A stretch of 64,000 nt of DNA from Flavihumibacter profundi (GCF_020076305.1 NZ_JAIQXE010000003.1:248001-312000), one strand, 5' to 3'; positions 7,052-15,697 are shown, counted from the stretch's first letter. The notes: generated by a model not told the origin, from the sequence alone. Numbers and translations: made by a program.

Positions 7052-7917
7052 GTTCCAGGGCTATAAATAAACTGGACAACAAATACGAATACAATGGCAA
7101 AGAGAAACAAGAGAAAGAGTTCAGCGATGGAACTGGATTGGAGATGTATGACTATGGCGCCAGGATGTATGATCCACAAATTGGAAGGTGGCACAGAATT
7201 GATCCGCTTAGCGAGAAGTATTATCCACTAAGTCCTTACAATTACACAGCTAACAACCCAATTAAATACATTGATATTGATGGTGAAGAAATTGGAAATC
7301 CAAATGATCCCAGAGTGAAAAAATTGCAAAATGCGTTATTAAAATCTGAAACTGGTACAAGAGTTTGGAATGCAATGGAAAAATCAAAAAGAACAATTTT
7401 TATTGAATTTCATAATTCCAAAGATAAAAATGACAATGTTGGCAAGAGATTAAACAAAGGGCATGCTGGTGGTGAAACTATGACAACGGCTGATTATTTA
7501 ACTGCCACTGAGGGTGGAAGTTCAGATAGCTTTGATAAGAACTGGTCATTTAATGCTGGTTCAGGTGAGTATGACAAAACTAGTGAATGGGATATGACAA
7601 CAATTGTATTAGATGAATATTCACTTGCACTAGAAGCGGAAATGGTTGCTGCAGTAATGGGCCTAACTCCAGAAGATGCTATGGATGTAGTACTGAATAA
7701 AATTGGCGCCCATGAAGGAGCTCATTCTTTACAGAATTTTGCGGATTTTTTTCAAAAGAAAATAGATTCTAAAACACGGAGGTATCAGGAGAACAGGTCT
7801 AATCCGGTTTTTGATACAAATAAGCGTCGCCATGAAAAGGAGGCGCACGCAACTGGAGACAAAGCTGCTGCGGAGACAACAGAAAAGAAGAAAAAAAAGA
7901 GTAAAGATGCCAAGTAA
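7039..7917 (+). CDS. Orphan Rhs tip with HExxH zincin toxin domain
   Basis: The Rhs frame is open from 7012 just after a TAA and reads [10 protein letters not shown]; 7039 is the first ATG. Residues 1-82 are Rhs core end ([15 protein letters not shown], '[15 protein letters not shown]', [13 protein letters not shown]). The unique part contains '[12 protein letters not shown]' (H225, E226, H229), a classic HExxH zinc-peptidase motif, followed about 40 residues later by 'KEAHATGD', whose glutamate could be the third zinc ligand. The C-terminus is a lysine run. This is a putative metalloprotease toxin. The next gene starts inside its 3' end, as expected for a coupled immunity gene. Confidence 0.65.
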   Translation: MAGISSRAINKLDNKYEYNGKEKQEKEFSDGTGLEMYDYGARMYDPQIGRWHRIDPLSEKYYPLSPYNYTANNPIKYIDIDGEEIGNPNDPRVKKLQNALLKSETGTRVWNAMEKSKRTIFIEFHNSKDKNDNVGKRLNKGHAGGETMTTADYLTATEGGSSDSFDKNWSFNAGSGEYDKTSEWDMTTIVLDEYSLALEAEMVAAVMGLTPEDAMDVVLNKIGAHEGAHSLQNFADFFQKKIDSKTRRYQENRSNPVFDTNKRRHEKEAHATGDKAAAETTEKKKKKSKDAK

Positions 7918-8377
7918 ACATTTATTATTTCTCCTTTCAATTTCTCTATGCTTAATTAACACTAGTGTAGGACAGGATAGTGTAATACTGATTAAGAACT
8001 GTCCTGTGAAGTCAGGAATTATAAAAGTTGCGCATGAAAATTTAAGCGGCTATCATGATTTTGCTGAATACGTAAATATTATTGCAGAAGAAGATACGGC
8101 TTTTGCGATGTATGCTTCTAAGGTAGTAGATACTTTTTCTCTTGATAGTTCATTATACATAATAATGGCTATTTCAAATAGACGAAAAATTATTTACGGT
8201 AATTTGGTATCGATAAATGTAAAAAAGGGCGATAATATTAAAGTAGGCCAGGTGGTTGGCATAATCAAAATGGAAAGTGATAAAAAGTATGAGCTGCTAG
8301 TTAAATTAATGGATGGTATTAATCAACTTAGTTATGAGGAGCACCTGTCTCTATTTAGGAAAAGAAAACAGCTATAG
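7907..8377 (+). CDS. Exported putative immunity protein for the zincin tip
   Basis: Starting at the ATG at 7907 gives a clear signal peptide ([18 protein letters not shown]) and an 11-bp overlap with the toxin gene. A longer frame back to 7811 only adds a basic sequence read from the toxin's lysine tail. The mature part ends in a segment ([20 protein letters not shown]) shaped like the barrel end of M23 peptidases or lipoyl domains, but without zinc ligands. The frame closes at a TAG (8375-8377), yet the same frame stays open to 8605; see the following entry. The immunity role is inferred. Confidence 0.6.
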   Translation: MPSKHLLFLLSISLCLINTSVGQDSVILIKNCPVKSGIIKVAHENLSGYHDFAEYVNIIAEEDTAFAMYASKVVDTFSLDSSLYIIMAISNRRKIIYGNLVSINVKKGDNIKVGQVVGIIKMESDKKYELLVKLMDGINQLSYEEHLSLFRKRKQL

Positions 8378-8605
8378 CAAATTAATCGTAAAACAACACT
8401 TAAGGATTTTTATATTATAGATGCAAGAGAATTCAGATATCCTTCGTATTTTCTAAGGGACCAAAAGTCAAATTGTTTTGGAGTTAGACTTGAGGTTGAT
8501 AGGATATTTGTCAAAGAAGAATGGCTTATAAAAGAGAATGGGAAAATGTTAATTCCAATAGGTTTAAACGGAGTCAATTCAAATTATATTTTAACTAAAG
8601 AGTAA
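8378..8605 (+). pseudogene. In-frame continuation of the immunity gene after a TAG codon
   Basis: Directly after the TAG, the same frame runs 75 sense codons to a TAA at 8603-8605, reading for example FYIIDAREFRYPSYFLRD and 'CFGVRLEVDRIFVKEEWLI'. It has protein-like composition and no convenient start of its own. It is most simply the second half of a longer immunity gene truncated by a nonsense mutation. Alternatively it is the 3' end of a separate decayed gene. No feature is seen between 8606 and the next gene. Confidence 0.5.
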
Positions 8606-8759
8606 GTAGGGATTTTTGCAGGTATGAACCCTATTTATTTGGATTGATTAACCAAAAGAAGAAAGGTTAACTACCAATCTTTTGAAACGTATTGAGTTTA
8701 AACCTTCTACCAACCCCGCCAAAAAAGTTTATATTAGGCTATACGAATTTCGCATTGCC

Positions 8760-9764
8760 ATGTATATCATCAGTAACTACACGATTGCCGTACTGTTTTG
8801 CTTTATCACTATGCTCTGCTGGGGCTCCTGGGCCAATACCCAGAAACTGTCGGGCAAAAAATGGCCCTTCCAGTTGTTTTACTGGGATTACTCGCTGGGC
8901 ATTTTAGTTATTACCCTGTTCCTGGCTTTCACCCTGGGCTCCCATGGCGATCAGGGCCGGGGTTTCCTGGATGATTTCCACCAGGCCGAGCCACAATACA
9001 TCCATTCCGCTTTACTGGGAGGTATCATTTTTAACCTGGCTAACCTGTTGCTGGTTACGGCTATCGATATTGCCGGAATGGCCGTTGCTTTCCCCATCGG
9101 CATAGGACTGGCATTGGTGCTGGGCGTTATTACGAATTACAGGGACAACCCCCAGGGCAACGCGACCATTCTATTCAGTGGCGTTTTCCTGGTGGCCATT
9201 GCAATCCTCCTCGATGCCATCGCCTATAAAAACATCCTCAAAAAAGGCCAGCAGACGCCGCTTAAAGGCATTGTCATCTCCCTCCTTGCCGGCGTGGCCA
9301 TGGGCTTCTTCTACAAGTATGTAGCCCAATCCATGTCCGCCAGCTTTGTAACCCCCGAAGCAGGAAAGCTAACCCCCTATACCGCCCTGGTTGTTTTTGC
9401 AGCCGGCCTGATGGTATCCAACTTTTTATTCAACACCATCAATATGTACAGTCCCATTGCAGGCACCAGGGTAAGCTTCAGGGATTATTTCTCACTGGGT
9501 TCGCCTAAACTGCATTTCATTGGCATGCTGGGCGGTATTATCTGGGGAATCGGGATGTCTTTCAGCATCATCGCATCCGAACAAGCCGGACCGGCAATTG
9601 CCTATGGCCTCGGACAGGGCGCTACCATGGTAGCAGCATTCTGGGGAGTGTTTATCTGGAAAGAACTCAAAGACCTGCCACCATCCAAAAACTGGCTGAT
9701 CACCTTAATGTTTGTTTGCTTCCTGCTGGGACTGGCACTTATCATCTATTCAAAACTCGCCTAG
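8760..9764 (+). CDS. GRP/DMT-type sugar transporter, probably ribose
   Basis: A highly hydrophobic protein of 334 residues with about ten membrane segments and the repeated-half layout of the drug/metabolite transporter superfamily. Motifs such as 'CWGSWANTQKLSGKKWPFQL' near the N-terminus, 'AVAFPIGIGLALVLG' in the middle and 'GAGLGQ'-like 'AYGLGQGATMVAAFWG' near the end fit the GRP/RhaT-like sugar permeases of Bacteroidota. I chose the ATG at 8760; the TTG at 8682 would add a polar tail not expected in the family. Ribokinase follows 38 bp downstream, so a ribose uptake and phosphorylation pair is likely. Confidence 0.75.
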   Translation: MYIISNYTIAVLFCFITMLCWGSWANTQKLSGKKWPFQLFYWDYSLGILVITLFLAFTLGSHGDQGRGFLDDFHQAEPQYIHSALLGGIIFNLANLLLVTAIDIAGMAVAFPIGIGLALVLGVITNYRDNPQGNATILFSGVFLVAIAILLDAIAYKNILKKGQQTPLKGIVISLLAGVAMGFFYKYVAQSMSASFVTPEAGKLTPYTALVVFAAGLMVSNFLFNTINMYSPIAGTRVSFRDYFSLGSPKLHFIGMLGGIIWGIGMSFSIIASEQAGPAIAYGLGQGATMVAAFWGVFIWKELKDLPPSKNWLITLMFVCFLLGLALIIYSKLA

Positions 9765-9802
9765 CCGTTAATGGTTTCAATAAATAAATTAATGATTGCA
9801 GT

Positions 9803-10726
9803 ATGGAACTGGTAGTAATTGGTAGTTCAAATGTAGACCTGGTAATAACCTTGCCCAAAATCCCCGCCATTGGCGAAACCGTCCTGGGCGGCAAATCGGC
9901 CATGATATTCGGCGGGAAAGGCGCCAACCAGGCCGTTACAGCAATCAGGTCAGGCGGCGATGTTGCATTCATCACCAAACTGGGCATTGATATTTTTGGC
10001 GAGAACACCAAAGCACATTTTCTCAGGGAAGGATTCCCGGAAAAATATATCCTTAAAGACCAACACGAAGCTACCGGCATTGCACAAATATTTGTTTCGG
10101 CAAAAGGGGAAAACTCCATAGCCGTTGCACCGGGTGCCAACATGCATTTATTACCTGCAGATATCCAGCCCTTCGAAGCAGAAATTAAAAAAGCAAAACT
10201 GGTATTGGCACAATTGGAAATACCCATTGAAACAGTTGAATACATTGCCGCGTTTGCAGCACGTAACCAGGTGAAATTTATTTTAAATCCAGCCCCGGCG
10301 CAAACCTTAAGTGATGCGTTATTAAAAAACACCTGGCTGCTTACCCCCAATGAAACGGAAGCAGAAATATTAACCGGGATAAAAATTACCGGCACTGACA
10401 CAGCAGAAAAAGCAGCTGAACTATTGCTGCAAAAAGGGGTACAGCATGTTATCATTACCATGGGTGAAAACGGCTGCTTATTGCACGACCGGTCCGGCAC
10501 AGTGCATTATAAGGCATACCGAGAAAAAGCGGTAGATACTACTGCAGCAGGTGATGTATTCAATGGCGTCCTGGCTGTTGCCATCACAAAAGGATTCAGT
10601 TTTGCCAATGCGATAGAAACCGCGAGTGCAGCAGCAGCCATATCCGTAACCCGGCATGGCGCGCAAAGCTCTATCCCCTACCAGGATGAAATAGAAGAAT
10701 ATTTAGCATCCGCAAAAAACACCTGA
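9803..10726 (+). CDS. rbsK: Ribokinase
   Basis: A PfkB-family sugar kinase that phosphorylates D-ribose at O5 with ATP in the cytoplasm. The N-terminal signature reads 'VIGSSNVDLVITLPKIPAIG', with 'GGKGANQAVTA' as the ribose-binding GG-K-NQA motif. The C-terminal signature 'VDTTAAGDVFNGVLA' supplies the anion hole and catalytic aspartate. The length of 307 residues is normal. It lies behind the sugar transporter on the same strand, probably co-transcribed. Its 3' side is followed by 550 bp without genes. Confidence 0.92.
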   Translation: MELVVIGSSNVDLVITLPKIPAIGETVLGGKSAMIFGGKGANQAVTAIRSGGDVAFITKLGIDIFGENTKAHFLREGFPEKYILKDQHEATGIAQIFVSAKGENSIAVAPGANMHLLPADIQPFEAEIKKAKLVLAQLEIPIETVEYIAAFAARNQVKFILNPAPAQTLSDALLKNTWLLTPNETEAEILTGIKITGTDTAEKAAELLLQKGVQHVIITMGENGCLLHDRSGTVHYKAYREKAVDTTAAGDVFNGVLAVAITKGFSFANAIETASAAAAISVTRHGAQSSIPYQDEIEEYLASAKNT

Positions 10727-10938
10727 ACACCGGGTTAACCGCGTATATACATCGTAGATAGTACTAATATTTACCCTGTTCAAACCGGTAAGCTTACGAT
10801 AGTATTTTGCCCTGTTTACGTGAAAAATTACTGTCCCTTTTTGGGTCTTTACGAGGCCGGGGCAAATCCACGATGAAATCTGTTAAAAATCTCATTTTCA
10901 GCTGTTAAGAAAGCCCGACTTTTCCACATTTTTCGGAT

Positions 10939-10955
10939 TTGGCACAATTTCTGGA
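10939..10955 (+). promoter_or_regulatory. Sigma-54-like promoter candidate
   Basis: TTGGCACAATTTCTGGA has a perfect -24 half (TTGGCAC) and a flawed -12 half (CTGGA instead of TTGCA), with correct spacing. It faces hemN, 320 bp away. A near-match only. Confidence 0.25.
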
Positions 10956-11075
10956 ACTATTTATTACAAGAAAGCGACAGCAAAAAGGTGATCAATTCAC
11001 CATCAAAATATACCATCCGGCAAGGCCGGAAAAAATGGGAAAGTTTTCTACGGTTTAGGGTTTAGGGGTTAAAAT

Positions 11076-11095
11076 AGGGGGTTGTCTAGCCCCCT
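11076..11095 (+). terminator. Stem-loop, possible terminator after rbsK
   Basis: A six-base-pair AGGGGG/CCCCCT stem with an eight-base loop, followed a few bases later by TCTTTTT. It is 350 bp past the rbsK stop, so it may end that transcript or a separate leader RNA. Confidence 0.35.
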
Positions 11096-11105
11096 TCCTC
11101 TTTTT

Positions 11106-11152
11106 GGTGAATGGTGAATAGTGAATGGTGAATAGATGTACCATTCACTATT
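11106..11152. repeat. Heptamer repeat RGTGAAT, locus 1, forming a hairpin
   Basis: Four tandem 7-bp units (GGTGAAT, GGTGAAT, AGTGAAT, GGTGAAT) are followed by an inverted copy. AATAGTGAATGGT and ACCATTCACTATT pair perfectly over 13 bp with a 10-bp loop and a short T run after. The same heptamer occupies three more gaps at 15.7, 20.8 and 28.1 kb. Confidence 0.85.
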
Positions 11153-11276
11153 TTTACAATGCCATGACAATACAGGTGCTGAACTGATTAAAATCATAAC
11201 ATACAAGAGCAGCCGTCATATACACAGGCTTCAACGGGTTCTTTCTTTGCTTATCATTAAGAAGTAAGCATTTGTT

Positions 11277-12641
11277 ATGATCACTGCATCTTTATTAAAA
11301 AAATACAACCAGCCCATTCCGCGATATACCAGTTATCCAACTGTTCCCAACTGGAAGGAAAAAATCAGCACAGAAGACTGGGCAGCATGTTTTTCAAAAC
11401 AATTCACGGTAAACAATTCAAAGGAAGGCATCAGCCTGTATATCCACCTGCCTTTCTGTGAATCTTTGTGCACCTATTGCGGCTGTAATAAAAAAATTAC
11501 CACCAACCATAGCGTTGAAGAAAACTACATGGATGCGCTGGTTAAGGAATGGGAACTTTACCTGCAGCTGATGCCTGAGAAACCGGTGATCCGTGAATTG
11601 CATCTCGGCGGTGGCACACCGACTTTTTTTTCACCGGAGAACCTGCAAAAATTATTGGAGACGATCCTGGGGCAGGCTGTTATCCATCCGGACCACCAGT
11701 TTAGTTTTGAAGCCCATCCTAACAATACCACCCATGCGCACCTGCTCACTTTATATAACCTTGGATTTCGCAGGCTGAGCCTGGGCGTGCAGGACAATGA
11801 CCCGGTTGTGCAGTTCACCATCAACCGGATCCAACCATTTAAAAACGTAGTGGAAGTAACCGAATGGGCCAGGGAAATCGGCTATACATCCGTCAATTTT
11901 GACCTGATTTACGGGTTGCCCAAACAGACCCCGGAAAGCATGGAACGCACCCTGACACAATGCATTGAACTGAAACCCGACCGGGTTGCGTTTTACAGTT
12001 ACGCCCATGTACCCTGGACAAGCCGCGGGCAAAGGCTTTTCGATGAAAATGACCTGCCCCCTGCAGAAATGAAAATGCAATTGTACCGGCTGGGTAAATT
12101 CATTTTTTCAGCAAATGGTTATAATGATATTGGTATGGACCATTTTGCCCTTCGTAATGACGAACTTTTCAAAGCACGGCAGGAAGGAAGGCTGCACCGC
12201 AATTTCATGGGCTATACCACACAGGCAACAGCTTTACTTTTAGGATTGGGTGTGTCAAGTATCAGTGATGCCGGCAATGGCTATGCGCAGAATAATAAAA
12301 CGATCGGTGAATATTACCAATCCATCAATGCGGGTAAACTGGATATTACCAAAGGCTATTTTTTAAGTGATGAAGACCTTTCCTTCAAAAGATACATACT
12401 TGATATCAGTTGCAAGGGAGCCACAAGGTTCAATGCAAAAGACCTCGACAGCCTAAGGCTATTTTCTTTTCCGCAACTGGAAGGCCTTGCAGAAGATGGA
12501 TTGATAAGCTGGGATGAAAGCGCGCTAACGGTTACACCACTTGGCCATCATTTCATCAGGAATATCTGCGCCGCATTTGATTTGTACCTGTTAAAAAATA
12601 AAACCGCTATTCAATTGCCTACCTACAGTAAGGCTATTTAG
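11277..12641 (+). CDS. hemN: Oxygen-independent coproporphyrinogen III oxidase
   Basis: A radical-SAM enzyme that decarboxylates coproporphyrinogen III to protoporphyrinogen IX without oxygen. The 4Fe-4S motif CESLCTYCGC (CxxxCxxC) is near residue 60, followed by 'HLGGGTPTFFSPENL'. The stretch 'GMDHFALRNDEL..A...GRLHRNFMGYTTQ' and 'LGLGVSSISD' is specific to true HemN rather than the haem chaperone HemW, and the 454-residue length agrees. The genome segment also has aerobic hemF at 20.9 kb, so this copy should serve low-oxygen growth. It stands alone with a long upstream region, which suggests separate control from the main hem cluster. Confidence 0.93.
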   Translation: MITASLLKKYNQPIPRYTSYPTVPNWKEKISTEDWAACFSKQFTVNNSKEGISLYIHLPFCESLCTYCGCNKKITTNHSVEENYMDALVKEWELYLQLMPEKPVIRELHLGGGTPTFFSPENLQKLLETILGQAVIHPDHQFSFEAHPNNTTHAHLLTLYNLGFRRLSLGVQDNDPVVQFTINRIQPFKNVVEVTEWAREIGYTSVNFDLIYGLPKQTPESMERTLTQCIELKPDRVAFYSYAHVPWTSRGQRLFDENDLPPAEMKMQLYRLGKFIFSANGYNDIGMDHFALRNDELFKARQEGRLHRNFMGYTTQATALLLGLGVSSISDAGNGYAQNNKTIGEYYQSINAGKLDITKGYFLSDEDLSFKRYILDISCKGATRFNAKDLDSLRLFSFPQLEGLAEDGLISWDESALTVTPLGHHFIRNICAAFDLYLLKNKTAIQLPTYSKAI

Positions 12642-12755
12642 CGGGGGCAGGCTGGTATTTACATTTAAATCAACCCCGGGGATGACCAAAATCATACCCT
12701 TCCCGTTATAAAATATTTTATTTAGCGTTTTGCATTTACTGAAAAACAATACGAT

Positions 12756-13883
12756 ATGAAACTTTATCGCATAATCCTTCCGGTTTGTTTATTAGCTTCC
12801 CTGCCTTCCCTTGCGCAGGTGTTTACCAACAAGGAAGTAGGTAAGAAAAATGTTGAGGCCATAGACAGTATTAAGCAGTCCGAATATCCTTACTCCCTGC
12901 CCATCTGGGGTAAGCAGGCAACCAAGGCCGGATATAGTTTGCCTTACTCTGCCGGCTTAAACGTACAATACTTCTGGCAGAGGTCAGACCTGATTATCAG
13001 CAACCTGCAAGTAGGATTTAATAATGGGCCCATGTATAACCTGGATGGATTGGTACGTTTTGATAAAGCCGTGGCCACTGCCAGTGCAATAACGGTAAGA
13101 CCGGATATCTGGCTATTCCCATTCCTGAACGTCTATGGAATTTTGGGTAAGTCGAAGGCATCAACCGATGTGGGGTTTGGGGTTTGGATAAAAGATTCCA
13201 CCAATACTGAAAAGGAAATTTTTTCTGCCGGATCGCTGGTTAAATTCGATGCCACCACTTTTGGCTTCGGGATGACACCTACAATTGGCGTAGGCGGTGG
13301 GTTCCTGGCCCTGGATATGAACGTGGCCTGGACAGATGTACCGCAACTGACTAAGCCCGCATTCACCTTTGTTTTTGGTCCGCGCCTGGGAAAAAATTTC
13401 AAAATAAACAAAAGGAAACCTGAGCAAACCCTTGCAGTCTGGGCCGGGGGATTCAGGGTACACCTCAATTCAAGCACCGCCGGCTCTATAAACCTGAAAG
13501 ATGTTTTACCAATTGATGAAATGGGTGGTAAGATTGAATCTGCTAACGCCAAAGTAGACAACGCACAACAACAGGTGGATGCATGGTGGTCAGGACTTTC
13601 ACAGGCAGAGCAGAATAACCCTGTAAACGAAGCTAAATACAATGCAGCCAATGCAACCCTCGCAAGGGCCGGTGAGATATTAAACGCGGCTGGCCAGGTG
13701 CTTACTAATGCGGAAACTGCCACAGTGCAGTATTCAATGGATAAAAAGCCAAAGGACATGTGGAACTTTATTGTCGGCACGCAATTCCAGATAAATAAGC
13801 ATTTCATGATCCGCGCTGAAGGCGGCTTCCTAAGTTCAAGGGTACAGTTTACAACTGGTCTCCAGTATCGTTTCGGATTATAA
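12756..13883 (+). CDS. Predicted outer-membrane beta-barrel protein with helical insert
   Basis: A signal peptide (MKLYRIILPVCLLASLPSLAQ) precedes alternating aromatic/hydrophobic strands and a C-terminal 'TTGLQYRFGL' ending in aromatic-Arg-Phe, typical of outer-membrane barrels. Unusually, residues about 258-325 form an alanine/asparagine/glutamine-rich helical segment (ESANAKVDNAQQQVDAWW..., 'ANATLARAGEILNAAGQVL') inserted between strands. I do not recognise the family. The next gene, 10 bp away, encodes a second barrel protein, so the two may work together or be co-expressed. Confidence 0.65.
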   Translation: MKLYRIILPVCLLASLPSLAQVFTNKEVGKKNVEAIDSIKQSEYPYSLPIWGKQATKAGYSLPYSAGLNVQYFWQRSDLIISNLQVGFNNGPMYNLDGLVRFDKAVATASAITVRPDIWLFPFLNVYGILGKSKASTDVGFGVWIKDSTNTEKEIFSAGSLVKFDATTFGFGMTPTIGVGGGFLALDMNVAWTDVPQLTKPAFTFVFGPRLGKNFKINKRKPEQTLAVWAGGFRVHLNSSTAGSINLKDVLPIDEMGGKIESANAKVDNAQQQVDAWWSGLSQAEQNNPVNEAKYNAANATLARAGEILNAAGQVLTNAETATVQYSMDKKPKDMWNFIVGTQFQINKHFMIRAEGGFLSSRVQFTTGLQYRFGL

Positions 13884-13893
13884 AAAAACTGCA

Positions 13894-14634
13894 TTGAAAA
13901 AAATTATCGCATTTTTTATCCTGTCATTTTATTGCTATACCGGGCAGGCCCAGGTACTCATTTCCCTGGTCTTCGGTGACAAACTGAATTCTGATAAGAT
14001 TGAATTTGGACTGGATGGCGGACTGGATGTTTCAACCATCAATGGGAAGAACGGGGCACATAGCATGAACGGTTTTAATCTCGGTTTCTATTTTGATTTT
14101 AAACTGAAAAACCCGGCATGGATGATAAACACCGGTGTTATCGTAAAATCGCCCATGGGTGCAAAAGGGATGCCGGTATATTCACTGAACGACCCAATTC
14201 TTGACACTGCCTTCAAAGGCGGTTCTGTAAGAACGAATCTCGGCTATTTCAATGTTCCTATCATGATGAAATACCAGTTCAAAAACCATATCTATGTAAA
14301 AGCAGGTGCACAACTTGGGTTGATGAACAAAGCCTATGATGAGTTTACAAAAAATGTTGAAAGTGGTGATGACCTTGAATTAAAAAAGAAAACAAAAGAA
14401 CAGTACCATCCGATTGATGCAGGCCTTGCCGTGGGTGCGGGTTACCGGCTGATGGGTGGTAACGGAATGAATATCGGCATCCAGTATTACCTGGGGCTTT
14501 TAGATATCCTTGTAGATGATTCGGGCCCGAACCAAACGAACCGGGCGTTTTACCTAAACGTGGGCATTCCAATCGGCAAGGGTGCGGCGGCGAAGAAAAG
14601 GAAGGAAAAGGAGAGTAAGAATTCAATTCAATAA
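13894..14634 (+). CDS. PorT-like outer-membrane beta-barrel protein
   Basis: A signal peptide (IIAFFILSFYCYTGQAQ) and then a small barrel of about 230 residues with motifs such as 'FGLDGGLDVSTI', 'NLGFYFDFKLKN', 'YFNVPIMMKYQFKNHIYVKA' and 'GIQYYLGLLDI', as in the PorT-like outer-membrane protein_beta-brl families of Bacteroidota. The start is TTG at 13894; no ATG gives a signal peptide. It follows the previous barrel gene after 10 bp, so an operon is likely. The C-terminal lysine-rich tail (AAAKKRKEKESKN) is unusual for a barrel protein. Function unknown. Confidence 0.65.
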   Translation: MKKIIAFFILSFYCYTGQAQVLISLVFGDKLNSDKIEFGLDGGLDVSTINGKNGAHSMNGFNLGFYFDFKLKNPAWMINTGVIVKSPMGAKGMPVYSLNDPILDTAFKGGSVRTNLGYFNVPIMMKYQFKNHIYVKAGAQLGLMNKAYDEFTKNVESGDDLELKKKTKEQYHPIDAGLAVGAGYRLMGGNGMNIGIQYYLGLLDILVDDSGPNQTNRAFYLNVGIPIGKGAAAKKRKEKESKNSIQ

Positions 14635-14644
14635 AATTTCGCTA

Positions 14645-15097
14645 ATGCAAAGGGGCCATCTTTCATTAATACTGCTAACGGTATATACAATTTTAAGTTT
14701 TAGCTGCAACCAAAAACAGGCAGCAAATGAAACGACCGACACAGCCCCTGCGGGCAGCGCACCGGTGAACACTACGCCACAAAATCCTGTCGAAAAAAAT
14801 AAGGTTGTTGGTGACTGGATCAGGACAGATGCGCCTTATCAGTTAAAGATTACCGAATTGTCGGAAGGTGGTCTCCTGAAGGCGGGATATTTTAATCCTA
14901 ACCCAATTAATGTAGGCAAGGCAAACTGGCAGGTTACTAACGGAGCCCTTCAGCTTTATATTGAATTAAGGGATGAGAATTATCCGGGTTCCAATTATAC
15001 GTTAACCTATTTACCAGAAAAAAACTTACTGGTCGGCAGTTATTTCCAGGCAGTTCAGGGCGTTAGCTATGATATTGCATTTATGAGGGCAAAATAA
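14645..15097 (+). CDS. Small lipoprotein of unknown function
   Basis: Starting at the ATG at 14645 gives a lipoprotein signal (LILLTVYTILSFSC, Cys about residue 20). A low-complexity Ala/Thr/Pro linker follows, then a compact strand-rich domain ('VVGDWIRTDAPYQLKITEL', 'GKANWQVTNGALQLYIEL', 'LPEKNLLVGSYFQA') of a lipocalin-like cast. The longer frame from 14582 overlaps the preceding gene with an arginine-rich stretch and is rejected. It lies 10 bp after the barrel gene and ends the run; hemJ converges from the other side. Confidence 0.65.
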   Translation: MQRGHLSLILLTVYTILSFSCNQKQAANETTDTAPAGSAPVNTTPQNPVEKNKVVGDWIRTDAPYQLKITELSEGGLLKAGYFNPNPINVGKANWQVTNGALQLYIELRDENYPGSNYTLTYLPEKNLLVGSYFQAVQGVSYDIAFMRAK

Positions 15098-15111
15098 TCA
15101 CCACGAAAACA

Positions 15112-15666
15112 TTACTGTCCGCCTTTTTCCCTGATATTCTTGTATATTTTAATGGCAGCAAATAAGGCAACAATCAGTAAAACAATCCCACCCAAACCAT
15201 ACACCAGGCTCATACTTTCCTTTACCACCACCAGCATTACGATAGCAAATAAAAATACGGTAGCCCCTTCATTCCAAAGCCGCAATTGATTGGAGCTGTA
15301 TTTATAAATCCCGTTCATCTCCTGGCGAAAAATATGGTGCAGGGTGAAATGGTACACATAGAGGAATACCACAAAAATTAATTTCAGTAATAACCATTGT
15401 CCCGCGGTATCAAACAGCAGCCTGTCCCACTTGCCATTGACCATCACCCATGTACCCAGTATCAGGGTCAGTATTGCGGAAGGCCAGGTGATGCCATACC
15501 ACAGCCTCCGCATCATAATAGCAAACTGCCCGCGCAAAATATCGCGCTCATTGCCGGGCCTATCCCCTGCTTCAGTGGCATAAATAAATAGCCTGGGCAT
15601 GTAAAACATCCCGGCGAACCAGGTTACTACGAAGATGATGTGCAGTGCTTTTAGGTAGGTGTACAA
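15112..15666 (-). CDS. hemJ: Protoporphyrinogen IX oxidase HemJ
   Basis: A four-to-five-helix membrane protein of the HemJ/UPF0093 family that oxidises protoporphyrinogen IX to protoporphyrin IX. The motifs 'YLKALHIIFVVTWFAGMFYM' at the N-terminus, with the conserved His and Trp, and 'RLWYGITWPSAILTLILGTW' fit. I start at the TTG at 15666 because it gives the family's usual N-terminus (about 184 residues). The ATG at 15765 would add 33 residues translated from the heptamer repeat (SHPFTIYHSLFTIHHS), which is not credible. It lies downstream of hemH on the same strand and supplies the step before it. Confidence 0.85.
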   Translation of the reverse strand: MYTYLKALHIIFVVTWFAGMFYMPRLFIYATEAGDRPGNERDILRGQFAIMMRRLWYGITWPSAILTLILGTWVMVNGKWDRLLFDTAGQWLLLKLIFVVFLYVYHFTLHHIFRQEMNGIYKYSSNQLRLWNEGATVFLFAIVMLVVVKESMSLVYGLGGIVLLIVALFAAIKIYKNIREKGGQ

Positions 15667-15697
15667 GTGTTTGGAGTTTAACTTACGCTTTTGTTTT

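Larger units (their letters stand above)
10727..11276. other. Long intergenic region between rbsK and hemN
   Basis: No protein gene seen. It contains a sigma-54-like site (10939-10955), a G/C stem-loop (11076-11095: AGGGGG...CCCCCT followed by TTCCTCTTTTT) and a heptamer-repeat hairpin (11106-11152). A regulatory leader for hemN or a small RNA could lie here, but nothing proves it. Confidence 0.4.

Noticed and set aside
8682-8759. TTG-started extension of the sugar transporter
   Set aside because: Adds a polar leader in front of the first membrane helix; the ATG at 8760 fits the family.
9742-10500. Long minus-strand open frame opposite rbsK
   Set aside because: Antisense shadow of a well-supported kinase gene with low-complexity serine/alanine content.
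13133-13894. 253-codon minus-strand frame opposite the barrel gene
   Set aside because: Shadow frame; the plus-strand gene has a signal peptide and barrel pattern.
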